Source: an uncultured bacterium (GTDB taxonomy: Bacteria; Actinomycetota; Coriobacteriia; Coriobacteriales; Coriobacteriaceae). From it: a DNA stretch of 64,000 nt. Shown in pieces: positions 1 through 8,436 of the stretch. The notes below the pieces were generated by a model that was not told the origin of the DNA, did not search any database, and saw only the letters and a list, made by a program, of their open reading frames with translations. The stretch covers positions 1-64,000 of the forward strand of contig CAJMLY010000001.1 in the NCBI GenBank assembly GCA_905214425.1, written 5' to 3'. A program made the translations under genes and the position numbers. The number at the start of each line of letters is the position of its first letter. Position 1 is the stretch's first letter.

Positions 1-146
1 CGGTCTTTCATGCAGCAGGGGCTCTCAATGTTTTTATGTCCTGCTCATATCGTCTATGCCGGCACTTCGGGACACTCCTTGGCATGGCCAGTCTAGCAAA
101 CGTTCGGGCAAAAGTAGTCATAAGAACCCCGTCCCAAATGGGCTGG

Positions 147-306
147 TTTCAAAAGTATGGCGGATTACGGGGCTGGACCTGTATTGCTTAACCATGGGAA
201 AAATCGCGAAAATAAAACCGCAGGTAGACGGCTTATCAAAAATCGAAAATTGTCGGTATGGATGGGGGTCTCCGAATCAGCCCCGTAATCCGGCATAGTT
301 TTGAAA
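147..306. repeat. 160-bp element with 29-bp imperfect terminal inverted repeats
   Basis: The arms at 147-175 and 278-306 are inverted copies of each other with about two mismatches. Each contains the core CGGATTACGGGGCTG or its complement. The roughly 100 bases between them have no convincing reading frame. The size and arrangement fit a small non-autonomous mobile element or a large structured repeat; no transposase is nearby. A copy of the motif CCCCGTCCCAAAT lies just outside the left arm at 127-139. Confidence 0.55.
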
Positions 307-350
307 TGGCACTAAAGTAGGCACAAGCTAAATACCGATTCCAAAGATAG

Positions 351-413
351 TTGCGGTGGAATAGTTCCTGGATGCCGGGGCTTTGGCGGAAATCAGGAAC
401 TATTTCACCGCAA
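351..413. repeat. TTGCGGTG-type hairpin repeat
   Basis: Left arm 351-370 and right arm 394-413 are complementary over 20 bases with one mismatch. The outer part, TTGCGGTG with TTTCACCGCAA on the other side, is shared with the hairpin at 50127-50201. In both places the hairpin lies beyond the 3' end of a leftward gene, next to a CCCCGTCCCAAAT motif, so this is a dispersed repeat family. Confidence 0.65.
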
Positions 414-451
414 TTGAGGAGGGGCAGGGTGGATGGCGGGATAGCTAAAAG

Positions 452-480
452 AGCCCCGTCCCAAATTAGCTGCTTAGGCT
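452..480 (-). terminator. Possible terminator of the flavoprotein operon
   Basis: Read leftward, a short AGCC/GGCT stem encloses the TTTGGGACGGGG motif and is followed by CTTTT. It starts at the stop codon of the DUF1667 gene. The stem is only four base pairs, so the call is weak. The same motif ends the leftward gene at 50242. Confidence 0.3.
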
Positions 481-872
481 GGGTCGATGTCCATGCTGGC
501 GATTAGGTTGATGTTGGTGTCTAGGAGGTTCTCTAGCACGACGTCGCCCATGCGGATGGGGGCGTTGACGACTAGGCCGCGGATGAGGGCCATGGCTTGG
601 GCGTGGAGTGCCAGCGGGATGGCTTCGGCCGTGCGCACGGGGAGCAGGGCTTCGTCGCCGCCGGAGACGGCCACGGTCGTCGTGAGTACGCGCATGGGAC
701 AGGTGAGCTCCTGATGTGCGAACTTATCGCCGCGCGGGCAGCTGTTTCCGGTTACGGAGCGCACTTCTACCACGGCGCCATTGGCATCGCGCCCTACCTC
801 TACGGTCAGAAGGCACTCGGATGGGCAGGTCGTGCAGTTGAACTGCAGCGTTTCGATCACGTTATCGCTCAT
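474..872 (-). CDS. DUF1667 family protein, third gene of a GlpA-like operon
   Basis: This 132-residue protein has a Cys-rich N-terminal half (CTTCPSEC near residue 15, then NSCPRG) followed by a short alpha/beta C-terminal part, which is the DUF1667 pattern. Family members are almost always encoded after a GlpA-like dehydrogenase and an FAD/NAD oxidoreductase, as here, and are thought to bind metal or assist the complex. Their biochemical role is unproven. The ATG is preceded by GAGGAGG eight bases upstream, and only three bases separate it from the stop of the preceding gene, so the three genes should be translated from one message. Confidence 0.85.
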   Translation of the reverse strand: MSDNVIETLQFNCTTCPSECLLTVEVGRDANGAVVEVRSVTGNSCPRGDKFAHQELTCPMRVLTTTVAVSGGDEALLPVRTAEAIPLALHAQAMALIRGLVVNAPIRMGDVVLENLLDTNINLIASMDIDPA

Positions 873-875
873 AGT

Positions 876-2228
876 TTATGCCTCCTCGATGGGGTCGACG
901 GATAGGATAATCTCGCTGGCACCCAGGCAGAGCGCATGTTTGATAACCTTTGCCGGAAGCGGGAAGCTTTCCATAACGCTTGGCTTAAACGCGCGGACCT
1001 TGCCGGTGAACAGTTCCTCGCCGTCGGCCAAGATCCTCACGCAGGCGGCATCGGCTGGCCGGCGCACGCGGAAGTTCAGCTTGGTGAGTGCCACAGCCGT
1101 AATGCGTCCCGGCAGCGCGTAGCCCGCGATGCCGGCAGGGGAGATCGTGAGCTCGCAGTTCGGAACGGTGCCCGCGTCGGTCCCCAGCGCGTACGCCGCT
1201 GCAGCCGCGCCGGCACGCTCGGACTCGGTCGTTACGTTGTCGGCCAGGTCGTGCACGTGCAACACGTTGCCGCAGGCAAAGATGCCCGGCACGCCCGTCT
1301 GCAGGCTCTGGTCCACCACGGCGCCGCGCGTACGTGGGTCAAGCTCAACGCCCGCGCCCACCGAAAGCTCGTTCTCGGGAATCAATCCCACCGAAAGCAG
1401 CAGTGTGTCACACGGAACAATGCGCTCGGTCCCCGGAATGGGCGCCAGGTGCTCGTCGACCCGGCTTACCTCGACGGCCTCCACGCGGTCGTGCCCGATT
1501 ACGCGTGTGACGGTGGTGGACAGGTGCAGCGGAATTCCAAAGTCGTCCAGGCAGTTCTTGACGTTGCGGCGCAGACCGTTGGCGTATGGCATGAGCTCAT
1601 ACACGCCCTCGACCGAAATTCCCTCGATCGTGCAGCGACGTGCCATGATCAGCCCGATATCGCCCGAGCCCAAAATGACGGCACGCGAGCCGGGCTTGAG
1701 GTTCTCGATATTGATGTATCGCTGCGCCAGGCCGGCCGTAAACACGCCGGCGGGACGGCTACCGGGAATTTTGATTTCGCTGCGGGTGCGCTCGCGGCAA
1801 CCCGTGGCAAGGACAACCGCGCGCCCGGTGAGCTGCAGCATACCGGAGGGATTCATGAGCGTGACGGTGTGGACCGAGGTGTCTTCCGTAGGCTCGCCTG
1901 AATCAATTCCAATCACCATGCTGTTCAGGAACAGCGCAATGTCGGTTGCGTACACCTGGTCGATAAAGCGCTGCGCGTACTCGGGACCGGTGAGTTCCTG
2001 TTTAAAGTGCGACAGGCCAAAGCCGGGGTGGATGCACTGGCGGAGGATGCCGCCCAGGTGCTGCTCGCGCTCCACGATGGCTACGCGTGCCCCTGCCTTA
2101 TGCGCGGCCAGCGCGGCCGCCATGCCGGCAGGTCCGCCGCCGATAACGACCACGTCGAAGGCCTGCGTCGACACCGACGTTACAGTTCCGGCCTCCGCGC
2201 GTTCGTCGCGCATATCAAACGTCGCCAT
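876..2228 (-). CDS. FAD/NAD(P)-dependent oxidoreductase, middle gene of GlpA-like operon
   Basis: This 450-residue flavoprotein of the pyridine nucleotide-disulfide oxidoreductase superfamily has an FAD-binding GGGPAG motif near residue 31, the HLGGILRQCIHPGFG segment, and a second dinucleotide motif GSGDIG near residue 188. It lacks a CxxxxC redox pair. By family and position it most likely passes electrons between the GlpA-like partner at 2230-3684 and NAD or another acceptor, comparable with the role GlpB plays for anaerobic glycerol-3-phosphate dehydrogenase. One base separates it from the upstream gene and three from the DUF1667 gene. The substrate is inferred, not shown. Confidence 0.85.
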   Translation of the reverse strand: MATFDMRDERAEAGTVTSVSTQAFDVVVIGGGPAGMAAALAAHKAGARVAIVEREQHLGGILRQCIHPGFGLSHFKQELTGPEYAQRFIDQVYATDIALFLNSMVIGIDSGEPTEDTSVHTVTLMNPSGMLQLTGRAVVLATGCRERTRSEIKIPGSRPAGVFTAGLAQRYINIENLKPGSRAVILGSGDIGLIMARRCTIEGISVEGVYELMPYANGLRRNVKNCLDDFGIPLHLSTTVTRVIGHDRVEAVEVSRVDEHLAPIPGTERIVPCDTLLLSVGLIPENELSVGAGVELDPRTRGAVVDQSLQTGVPGIFACGNVLHVHDLADNVTTESERAGAAAAAYALGTDAGTVPNCELTISPAGIAGYALPGRITAVALTKLNFRVRRPADAACVRILADGEELFTGKVRAFKPSVMESFPLPAKVIKHALCLGASEIILSVDPIEEA

Positions 2229-2229
2229 C

Positions 2230-3684
2230 CTAGCGCACCCCCTTCAGCGGTCCCTCAACCAGCCAAGAACCTGCGTCCTCCAACAACACCTCGCTGGGGT
2301 CGCAGCCCAGCTCCCGCGCCAGGATCGCAACCACGCGGCTCTGGCAAAAGCCGCTTTGGCACCGACCCATGCCGGCACGACAGCGGCGCTTGACACCTTC
2401 GACCGAAACCGCGCCCGGGCGGCGTCGGATCGCGGCCACAATCTCGGCCTCGGGCACCGTCTCGCAGCGACAGACAATCTGCCCCCATGCGGGGTCGGAC
2501 TCAATAAGTTCTTCCTTGCGGGCAAGCGACGAGCGGTCAAAGTCGTCCGGCGCGCGGCGAATCGGGTCCCAATTGTCCCGTTCGCGCAGGGCCACGCCTG
2601 CATCGCGCAGCACCTGCTCCATGCGCTCGGCAATTGCCGGCGCGCTCGCCACGCCCGGCGACTGAATGCCCGCTGCCTGGAAAAGTCCCGGCACCACGGC
2701 CGACTGTCCAATAAAGAAGTCGTTCGTTCCCTGAATGACCGGACGCCCGCCGGCAAATGCGCGCACCACGCGGCGCGTATCCAGATCGGGCACCAGCTTG
2801 CGCGCGCCGGTCAGCAGCGCGTTCACATCGCTCGCATAGGTCTGCGTGTCGCCCGGCTCGCGTACGGCAGCCGTGGCGGTGATCACGGTGTTGCCATGCA
2901 CGGTGCCCGTCACGATAACGCCTTTCGACACCGGCGTCGGCACGGGGTAGAGCGGCATGAGCGTGCGCGGCTCCTTGTCCAGCACCACGATGTTGCCCTG
3001 ACGCCAGACCATCTGGAACTCCTCGGCGCCCGCCATATGCGAGATGACGGCGGCGCCGTTGCCCGCGGCGTTGATCAGGTAGCGGCAGCGCACGTTGCCA
3101 GCGGGGGTCGCCAGCGTAAAGCGCACGTCGTCGCCCGAGCCCGCGACTTCAATCGCTTCCACTGGCGCGGACCGCATAAACCTCACCCCGTTGGCCACGG
3201 CGTTCTCCAGCGCGGCGATGGCAACCTCAAACGGGTCAACGTACCCGGTCGAAGGGCACCATAGTGCGCACGTGGTCTGGGCACTTGCGCGCGGTTCCAG
3301 CTCGTGGATGCGCTCGGGGCCAATGATCGACAGCTCGGGAACGCCGTTCGCCAGACCATTTTGGCGCAGCTTCTCCAGGTGCGTGCAGTCTTCGTCGTTA
3401 AACCCCAGCACCATCGACCCGGTGCGGCGGAACAAAAAGCCTAGCTCCTGGGCCCATGTGTCATATAGCTCACAACCACGAGCGTTAACCCGCGCCTTTA
3501 CCGTGCCCGGCGCCGGATCGTAGCCGGCGTGCACCAGACCACCGTTGGCCTTCGATGCACCCAGCGCGATATCGTTTGCTGCCTCGACCACGCAAATGGA
3601 CAGGTCAAACCGCGCGAGCTGCCGCGCGATGGCGCACCCGGTAATGCCCGCGCCTACAATCGCGATATCAAACGTTTCTGCCAC
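2230..3684 (-). CDS. GlpA-like FAD-dependent glycerol-3-phosphate dehydrogenase with BFD-type iron-sulfur domain
   Basis: This 484-residue protein has a DAO-family FAD fold (GAGITG at residues 11-16) and a C-terminal bacterioferredoxin-like [2Fe-2S] domain with the cysteine pattern CRCETV, RCRAG, RCQSGFC. That architecture matches anaerobic glycerol-3-phosphate dehydrogenase GlpA and related 2-hydroxyacid oxidoreductases. The start is GTG, with GGGAGGC eight bases upstream. A perfect palindrome (3702-3716) lies about 18 bases before the start and may be an operator. It leads the leftward operon with the genes at 876 and 474. Glycerol-3-phosphate is the likeliest substrate, but related enzymes oxidise other hydroxyacids. 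Confidence 0.82.
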   Translation of the reverse strand: MAETFDIAIVGAGITGCAIARQLARFDLSICVVEAANDIALGASKANGGLVHAGYDPAPGTVKARVNARGCELYDTWAQELGFLFRRTGSMVLGFNDEDCTHLEKLRQNGLANGVPELSIIGPERIHELEPRASAQTTCALWCPSTGYVDPFEVAIAALENAVANGVRFMRSAPVEAIEVAGSGDDVRFTLATPAGNVRCRYLINAAGNGAAVISHMAGAEEFQMVWRQGNIVVLDKEPRTLMPLYPVPTPVSKGVIVTGTVHGNTVITATAAVREPGDTQTYASDVNALLTGARKLVPDLDTRRVVRAFAGGRPVIQGTNDFFIGQSAVVPGLFQAAGIQSPGVASAPAIAERMEQVLRDAGVALRERDNWDPIRRAPDDFDRSSLARKEELIESDPAWGQIVCRCETVPEAEIVAAIRRRPGAVSVEGVKRRCRAGMGRCQSGFCQSRVVAILARELGCDPSEVLLEDAGSWLVEGPLKGVR

Positions 3685-3701
3685 GGTGCCTCCCAGACAA
3701 G

Positions 3702-3716
3702 TTGACAGGCTGTCAA
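3702..3716. promoter_or_regulatory. Palindrome TTGACAggcTGTCAA upstream of GlpA-like operon
   Basis: This perfect six-base inverted repeat with a three-base centre lies 18-32 bases upstream of the GTG of the flavoprotein operon. The position suits a repressor operator overlapping the leader. No regulator gene is adjacent, so the partner is unknown. I could not assign convincing -35 and -10 boxes. Confidence 0.45.
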
Positions 3717-3875
3717 TGGGACTATCCTACGGTTTAGACACCCCCAACGTGGCGGCAATGCGGCGAACAGCCCCGCAACACCCGCCAACGGCAGGCTAGG
3801 GCCGGCCCAGCACGGATGCCGGCCACGTTAGGCCGCGAGCCTCTCACACCCAAGCTCGCAGTCTGCGCCGTTACC

Positions 3876-4137
3876 TGTTACAGATAGAGACGTTGAGTTC
3901 ACAGGCGCACGTTCATCTCGGTCTGTAACAATAAGAGGGGAATTACGGTCCTACGTGTTACAGATTGAGACGTTAGCCCGGCGGGCTATCCGTATGTCTT
4001 GATCTGTAACAGAAAGAAGGGTTTCTGGCTCCTAGTTGTTACAGATTGAGATATTTAGTCGGAGGGCCCTCCGTTTGTCTCGATCTGTAACATCTGGACC
4101 CGGATTCCGCTCCCACCTGTTACAGATTGAGATGTTT
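3876..4137. repeat. Array of 3.5 hairpin repeats with fixed 25-bp spacers
   Basis: Three complete palindromic units lie at 3876-3930, 3956-4011 and 4037-4092, and a left half-unit lies at 4118-4137. Each begins TGTTACAGATtGAGA and ends with its complement ATCTGTAACA. The outer stem is conserved. The inner part differs between units yet stays self-complementary in units 2 and 3 (AGCCCG/CGGGCT and GGAGGGCCCTCC). The spacers at 3931-3955, 4012-4036 and 4093-4117 are each exactly 25 bases and unrelated in sequence. This resembles a REP/BIME-type array. The remainder of the 3685-4233 gap shows only the operator-like palindrome at 3702. Confidence 0.85.
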
Positions 4138-4233
4138 GTGTCCGCACCAGCCCCGTACCCAGCCGTAGTCCCATATAAACAAACCCCGTGGTAAACTTAA
4201 CCAGACTGTAAATATTCCGAAAGGTACACCCCA

Positions 4234-4665
4234 ATGTCCAAGTACATTTCTGAGCTCATGTCGCCGCAGCTTATGGGCGTCGTCTATGCCTTCGTTGGCT
4301 TTATCGTCGCCCTGTATGTGCTGTCGGTCGTCTATGTGTTCATCGACGCTCGCCGCCGCGGCGCCAGCGCCTACGTGGCATGGGGCATCATCGCCCTCAT
4401 CCCGTTTGTGGGCCTCATCGCCTACCTGGTCCTGCGTCCGCACTCCTACGCGGCCGACCGCGAGGAGCAGGAGCTGGACATGGCCCTGCGCGAGCGCCAG
4501 CTTGCCCAGTACGGCACCTGCCCGCAGTGCGGCGCCCCCATCGAGAAGGACTTCGTCGTCTGCCCGGTGTGCGACACTCAGGTTCGCAACGTCTGCCCCA
4601 GCTGCCATCGCCCGCTCGATGCGCACTGGAAGGTCTGCCCCTACTGCCGAACTCGCATCCAGTAA
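4234..4665 (+). CDS. Small membrane protein with C-terminal double zinc ribbon
   Basis: This 143-residue protein has two hydrophobic segments (about residues 9-33 and 48-68) arranged like the N-terminal domain of phospholipase-D/cardiolipin-synthase-type membrane proteins. A charged linker follows, then two zinc ribbons with four CxxC pairs (CPQC, CPVC, CPSC, CPYC) filling the C-terminal 45 residues. It is probably anchored with the ribbons in the cytoplasm. The function is unknown. GAAAGG precedes the ATG by about nine bases. It stands alone between the hairpin array and thrS. It is complete, with codon use like the core genome. Confidence 0.8.
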   Translation: MSKYISELMSPQLMGVVYAFVGFIVALYVLSVVYVFIDARRRGASAYVAWGIIALIPFVGLIAYLVLRPHSYAADREEQELDMALRERQLAQYGTCPQCGAPIEKDFVVCPVCDTQVRNVCPSCHRPLDAHWKVCPYCRTRIQ

Positions 4666-4755
4666 CGCATCCATCGCCGGGCCGGCCGCAAGCTGCGGGC
4701 ACGCCGCAAGCCACATGCGCACCCCGCCCACACGATGAAGCATGCGTAGAAAATC

Positions 4756-4784
4756 GCCCGCCGTGCCATTAAGGTGCGGCGGGC
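4756..4784 (+). terminator. Hairpin after the zinc-ribbon gene
   Basis: GCCCGCCGTGCC pairs with GGTGCGGCGGGC across a five-base loop. The T-rich tail is weak (GCTTGTAT) and overlaps the -35 of the thrS promoter, so termination may be partial. Confidence 0.5.
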
Positions 4785-4786
4785 GC

Positions 4787-4814
4787 TTGTATACCAAGGC
4801 AACCTGCCTATAAT
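4787..4814 (+). promoter_or_regulatory. thrS promoter
   Basis: A perfect -10 box TATAAT lies at 4809-4814, and TTGTAT at 4787-4792 is a 4-of-6 match to the -35 box with a 16-base spacer. It lies about 70 bases upstream of the thrS start. Confidence 0.7.
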
Positions 4815-4857
4815 GATGCAAGTTAAAACGCCGAGCGCATCGCACGCACTTGCATCA
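4814..4857 (+). promoter_or_regulatory. Inverted repeat in thrS leader
   Basis: TGATGCAAGT at 4814-4823 pairs perfectly with ACTTGCATCA at 4848-4857, about ten bases before the Shine-Dalgarno sequence. It would form a stem at the very 5' end of the message. There is no T-box signature in this leader, so control, if any, is by another route, such as binding of the synthetase to its own leader as known for E. coli ThrRS. Confidence 0.5.
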
Positions 4858-4883
4858 GGCATCCGAGAGGAGAAAACATACCC

Positions 4884-6647
<1,764 letters not shown>

Positions 6648-6672
6648 GGCAAGCTTCACAACAATTAACAAA

Positions 6673-6705
6673 GGCGACCGTCCACAAAGGGCGGTCGCCT
6701 TTTTT
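6673..6705 (+). terminator. thrS terminator 1
   Basis: GGCGACCG and CGGTCGCC form a perfect eight-pair stem followed by TTTTTT. A classical rho-independent terminator 25 bases after the thrS stop. Confidence 0.92.
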
Positions 6706-6719
6706 CATGCCCAAATAAG

Positions 6720-6748
6720 AAAAGCCGCTGGTTGAGCGGCTTTTTTTG
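6720..6748 (+). terminator. thrS terminator 2, probably bidirectional
   Basis: AAAGCCGCT pairs with AGCGGCTTT and is followed by seven Ts. The A-run on the left makes it usable in both directions, which would insulate thrS from leftward transcription out of the adjacent invertible-promoter candidate. Confidence 0.9.
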
Positions 6749-6757
6749 TTGCACAAA

Positions 6758-6886
6758 AAGGTACAGGTTTTTATAGAGGGGTATGGAGATGTACCTACTT
6801 GCAGTACATTTTGCGTAATCTGGGCAAACGCTGATTAATTGCTCGTATAATGTCGTCTGTCGAAAGATGCAAAAACCTGTACTTTT
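6758..6886. promoter_or_regulatory. Candidate invertible promoter flanked by 16-bp inverted repeats
   Basis: The arms at 6758-6773 and 6871-6886 are inverted copies with 15 of 16 matches, sharing the core GTACAGGTTTTT. They are 97 bases apart, too far for an ordinary hairpin. A perfect TATAAT lies between them at 6846-6851, reading towards the polysaccharide operon; the -35 is poor. Inverted repeats flanking a promoter upstream of a capsule locus are the usual layout of a phase-variable inverton. No invertase gene is in the window. Confidence 0.5.
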
Positions 6887-6974
6887 GCGACTGCGCCTAG
6901 CTGCGAGCGAGAAGCCTTGTTCTAAACGCCCCTGCATTTGCGTGCATCGCAAAGCCAAAAGAGGGGGCGAGAAC

Positions 6975-7565
6975 ATGGAGCAGATGGCACGGCGCCAAGA
7001 GCAGCTGCCGGGCGCATTTAACGGTGTCACCACCAACAGCCAGCACGGCCGCGTCCGCTGGTATCTGGTCCACACCCCCAACGGAAAAGAACGCGAGACC
7101 TGCGAAAAGGTTCGTCGCATTATCCCACACAACCTTATGCAGGACGCTTTTGTGATGCAAAAGGAGTTCTGGTTTAAGCGGGACGGCGCCTGGTCGCTCC
7201 AAACCAAACCTATGTACAAGGAATATTTCTTCGTTGCCACGCACGATGCAGCCGCGCTCGATAGGGCTTTGGCCCAGTTGAGCTTTGGCTGTCGCATCGC
7301 TGGTAGCAGGGAGCGGGCGTACATGCCCATGCCTGACGATGCGCAGGATTGGTACCGCAGCGTGCTAGACGGCGACGGCGTGGTGCGCAACAGCGTTGCG
7401 CGCATAGAAGACGGCGTGCTGCACATAGAGCAGGGTCCCTTGGTGGGGCAAGAGGCCCGCGTTAAAAAGATCGACCGTCATAAGCGTTGGTGCCTGGTGG
7501 ACGTGGGCGAAGGTGACTCCACATTTAGGGAGCTGCTACCGCTCGATGTTCCCAGCAAAACGTAA
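6975..7565 (+). CDS. LoaP/RfaH-type specialised NusG paralogue
   Basis: This 196-residue protein has an N-terminal NGN domain (RWYLVHTPNGKERETCEKV at about residue 27, then YKEYFFV) and a C-terminal KOW-type segment (EQGPLVGQEARVKKIDRHKR). This is the architecture of NusG paralogues such as LoaP and UpxY, which bind RNA polymerase and promote read-through of long polysaccharide or secondary-metabolite operons. It is the first gene of a roughly 15-kb glycan operon, the expected place. The ATG at 6975 is preceded by GAGGGGGCG. A longer frame opening at 6867 begins inside the inverted repeat and is less likely. A hairpin at 7619-7636 may be its recruitment element. Confidence 0.85.
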   Translation: MEQMARRQEQLPGAFNGVTTNSQHGRVRWYLVHTPNGKERETCEKVRRIIPHNLMQDAFVMQKEFWFKRDGAWSLQTKPMYKEYFFVATHDAAALDRALAQLSFGCRIAGSRERAYMPMPDDAQDWYRSVLDGDGVVRNSVARIEDGVLHIEQGPLVGQEARVKKIDRHKRWCLVDVGEGDSTFRELLPLDVPSKT

Positions 7566-7618
7566 GGGAGACGTTGCACCGGCAATTTATTTGGTTTTTG
7601 GATTCATAGATGGGGGGG

Positions 7619-7636
7619 GTTCCTGGGGACAGGAAC
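7619..7636 (+). promoter_or_regulatory. Seven-pair hairpin with GGGA tetraloop abutting a start codon
   Basis: GTTCCTG and CAGGAAC pair perfectly around GGGA, a GNRA-class loop, and the hairpin ends one base before the GTG at 7637. Eight Gs lie just upstream. It sits between the LoaP-type gene and the rest of the operon. LoaP of Bacillus is known to recognise an RNA hairpin in its target leader, so this may be the equivalent element. It could also be a remnant of a dispersed GGGGACAGGAAC-type repeat. Confidence 0.45.
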
Positions 7637-8398
7637 GTGAGTTTTATTGTGGCTGCTAAAGAAGTAACAGAGACCAATGCGCCCGTGGGGGCGGCGTTGA
7701 TTGCTCAGGCCATGGACCGGCGTGAGGGCGCAGGTCGCTACAAGGCCATGCAATCCATCATGGACTGGGACCGCTCGCGCTTGGCCTATAGGGCCGTGAA
7801 GCGCGCCTTCGACATCGTGTTCAGCGGTGCCGTGCTCGTCCTCATCGCGATCCCCAGCCTTGTGCTAGCCGCGGCAATCCGCCTCGAGAGCGAGGGCAAC
7901 CCCTTCTACAGCCAGATCCGCGTGGGCCAGACCCACCGCGACGGCAGCCTGTCCACCTTCCGCATGTGGAAGTTCCGCAGCATGTACAAGGACGCCGACA
8001 AGCGTCTCTCCGAGCTCAGGGAGCAAAACGAGATCGCCGGCGCCATGTTCAAGATGAGGGAGGACCCCCGCGTCACCAAGATCGGGAAGTTCATCCGCAA
8101 GCACTCCATCGACGAGTTCCCACAGTTCCTCAACGTGTTCCTGGGTCAGATGTCCGTCGTCGGCCCGCGCCCGCCGCTGCCGAACGAAGTCGCGGAGTAC
8201 ACCGAGTACGACCTGCAGAGGCTAGCGGTGAAGCCAGGTATTACGGGGCTCTGGCAGGTGACGGAGCGAAACTCCACCGGGTTCGACGGCATGGTCCGCC
8301 GGGACCTCGAGTACATAGCCAAGCGCGGAATCGTCATGGATCTCAAGATCGTCCTCCTCACGGTTCTGGAGGTCTTCAACGGAAGCGATGCGTACTAA
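7637..8398 (+). CDS. Initiating sugar-phosphate transferase (undecaprenyl-phosphate sugar phosphotransferase)
   Basis: The protein has 253 residues from GTG 7637. It has one hydrophobic hairpin (AFDIVFSGAVLVLIAIPSLV) and the bacterial sugar transferase core: KFRSM, a D/E pair, KIGKFIRKHSIDEFPQF, VGPRPPLP, KPGITGLWQV. These monotopic enzymes place the first sugar-1-phosphate on undecaprenyl phosphate and so start a Wzx/Wzy-type repeat unit. Upstream, an ATG at 7610 is in frame but has no ribosome site; GTG 7637 follows GGGGACAGG within the hairpin at 7619-7636, so the start is uncertain. The next gene follows within 40 bases. The C-terminal core is well conserved; the sugar cannot be read from sequence. 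Confidence 0.92.
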   Translation: MSFIVAAKEVTETNAPVGAALIAQAMDRREGAGRYKAMQSIMDWDRSRLAYRAVKRAFDIVFSGAVLVLIAIPSLVLAAAIRLESEGNPFYSQIRVGQTHRDGSLSTFRMWKFRSMYKDADKRLSELREQNEIAGAMFKMREDPRVTKIGKFIRKHSIDEFPQFLNVFLGQMSVVGPRPPLPNEVAEYTEYDLQRLAVKPGITGLWQVTERNSTGFDGMVRRDLEYIAKRGIVMDLKIVLLTVLEVFNGSDAY

Positions 8399-8436
8399 TG
8401 CCTAACTCAAATGCTCGATTCGAATCGGAGAAGAAA

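Larger units (their letters stand above)
1..473. other. Gene-free left edge, repeat-rich
   Basis: I see no credible gene in this stretch. It holds the inverted-repeat element at 147-306, a hairpin at 351-413 and two copies of the CCCCGTCCCAAAT motif (127-139 and 454-466). An 80-codon open frame at 56-298 runs straight through the inverted-repeat element, lacks a ribosome site and resembles no protein, so it is not called. Confidence 0.6.

Noticed and set aside
1129..3264. 711-codon rightward frame opposite the flavoprotein genes
   Set aside because: Antisense to two genes with clear FAD motifs; Ser/Arg-rich text with no domain.
3876..4137. CRISPR array, because of regular repeats and equal spacers
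   Set aside because: The repeated units are 55-56-base palindromes with variable centres, the fixed 25-base parts are the intervals, only 3.5 units exist, and no cas gene is nearby.
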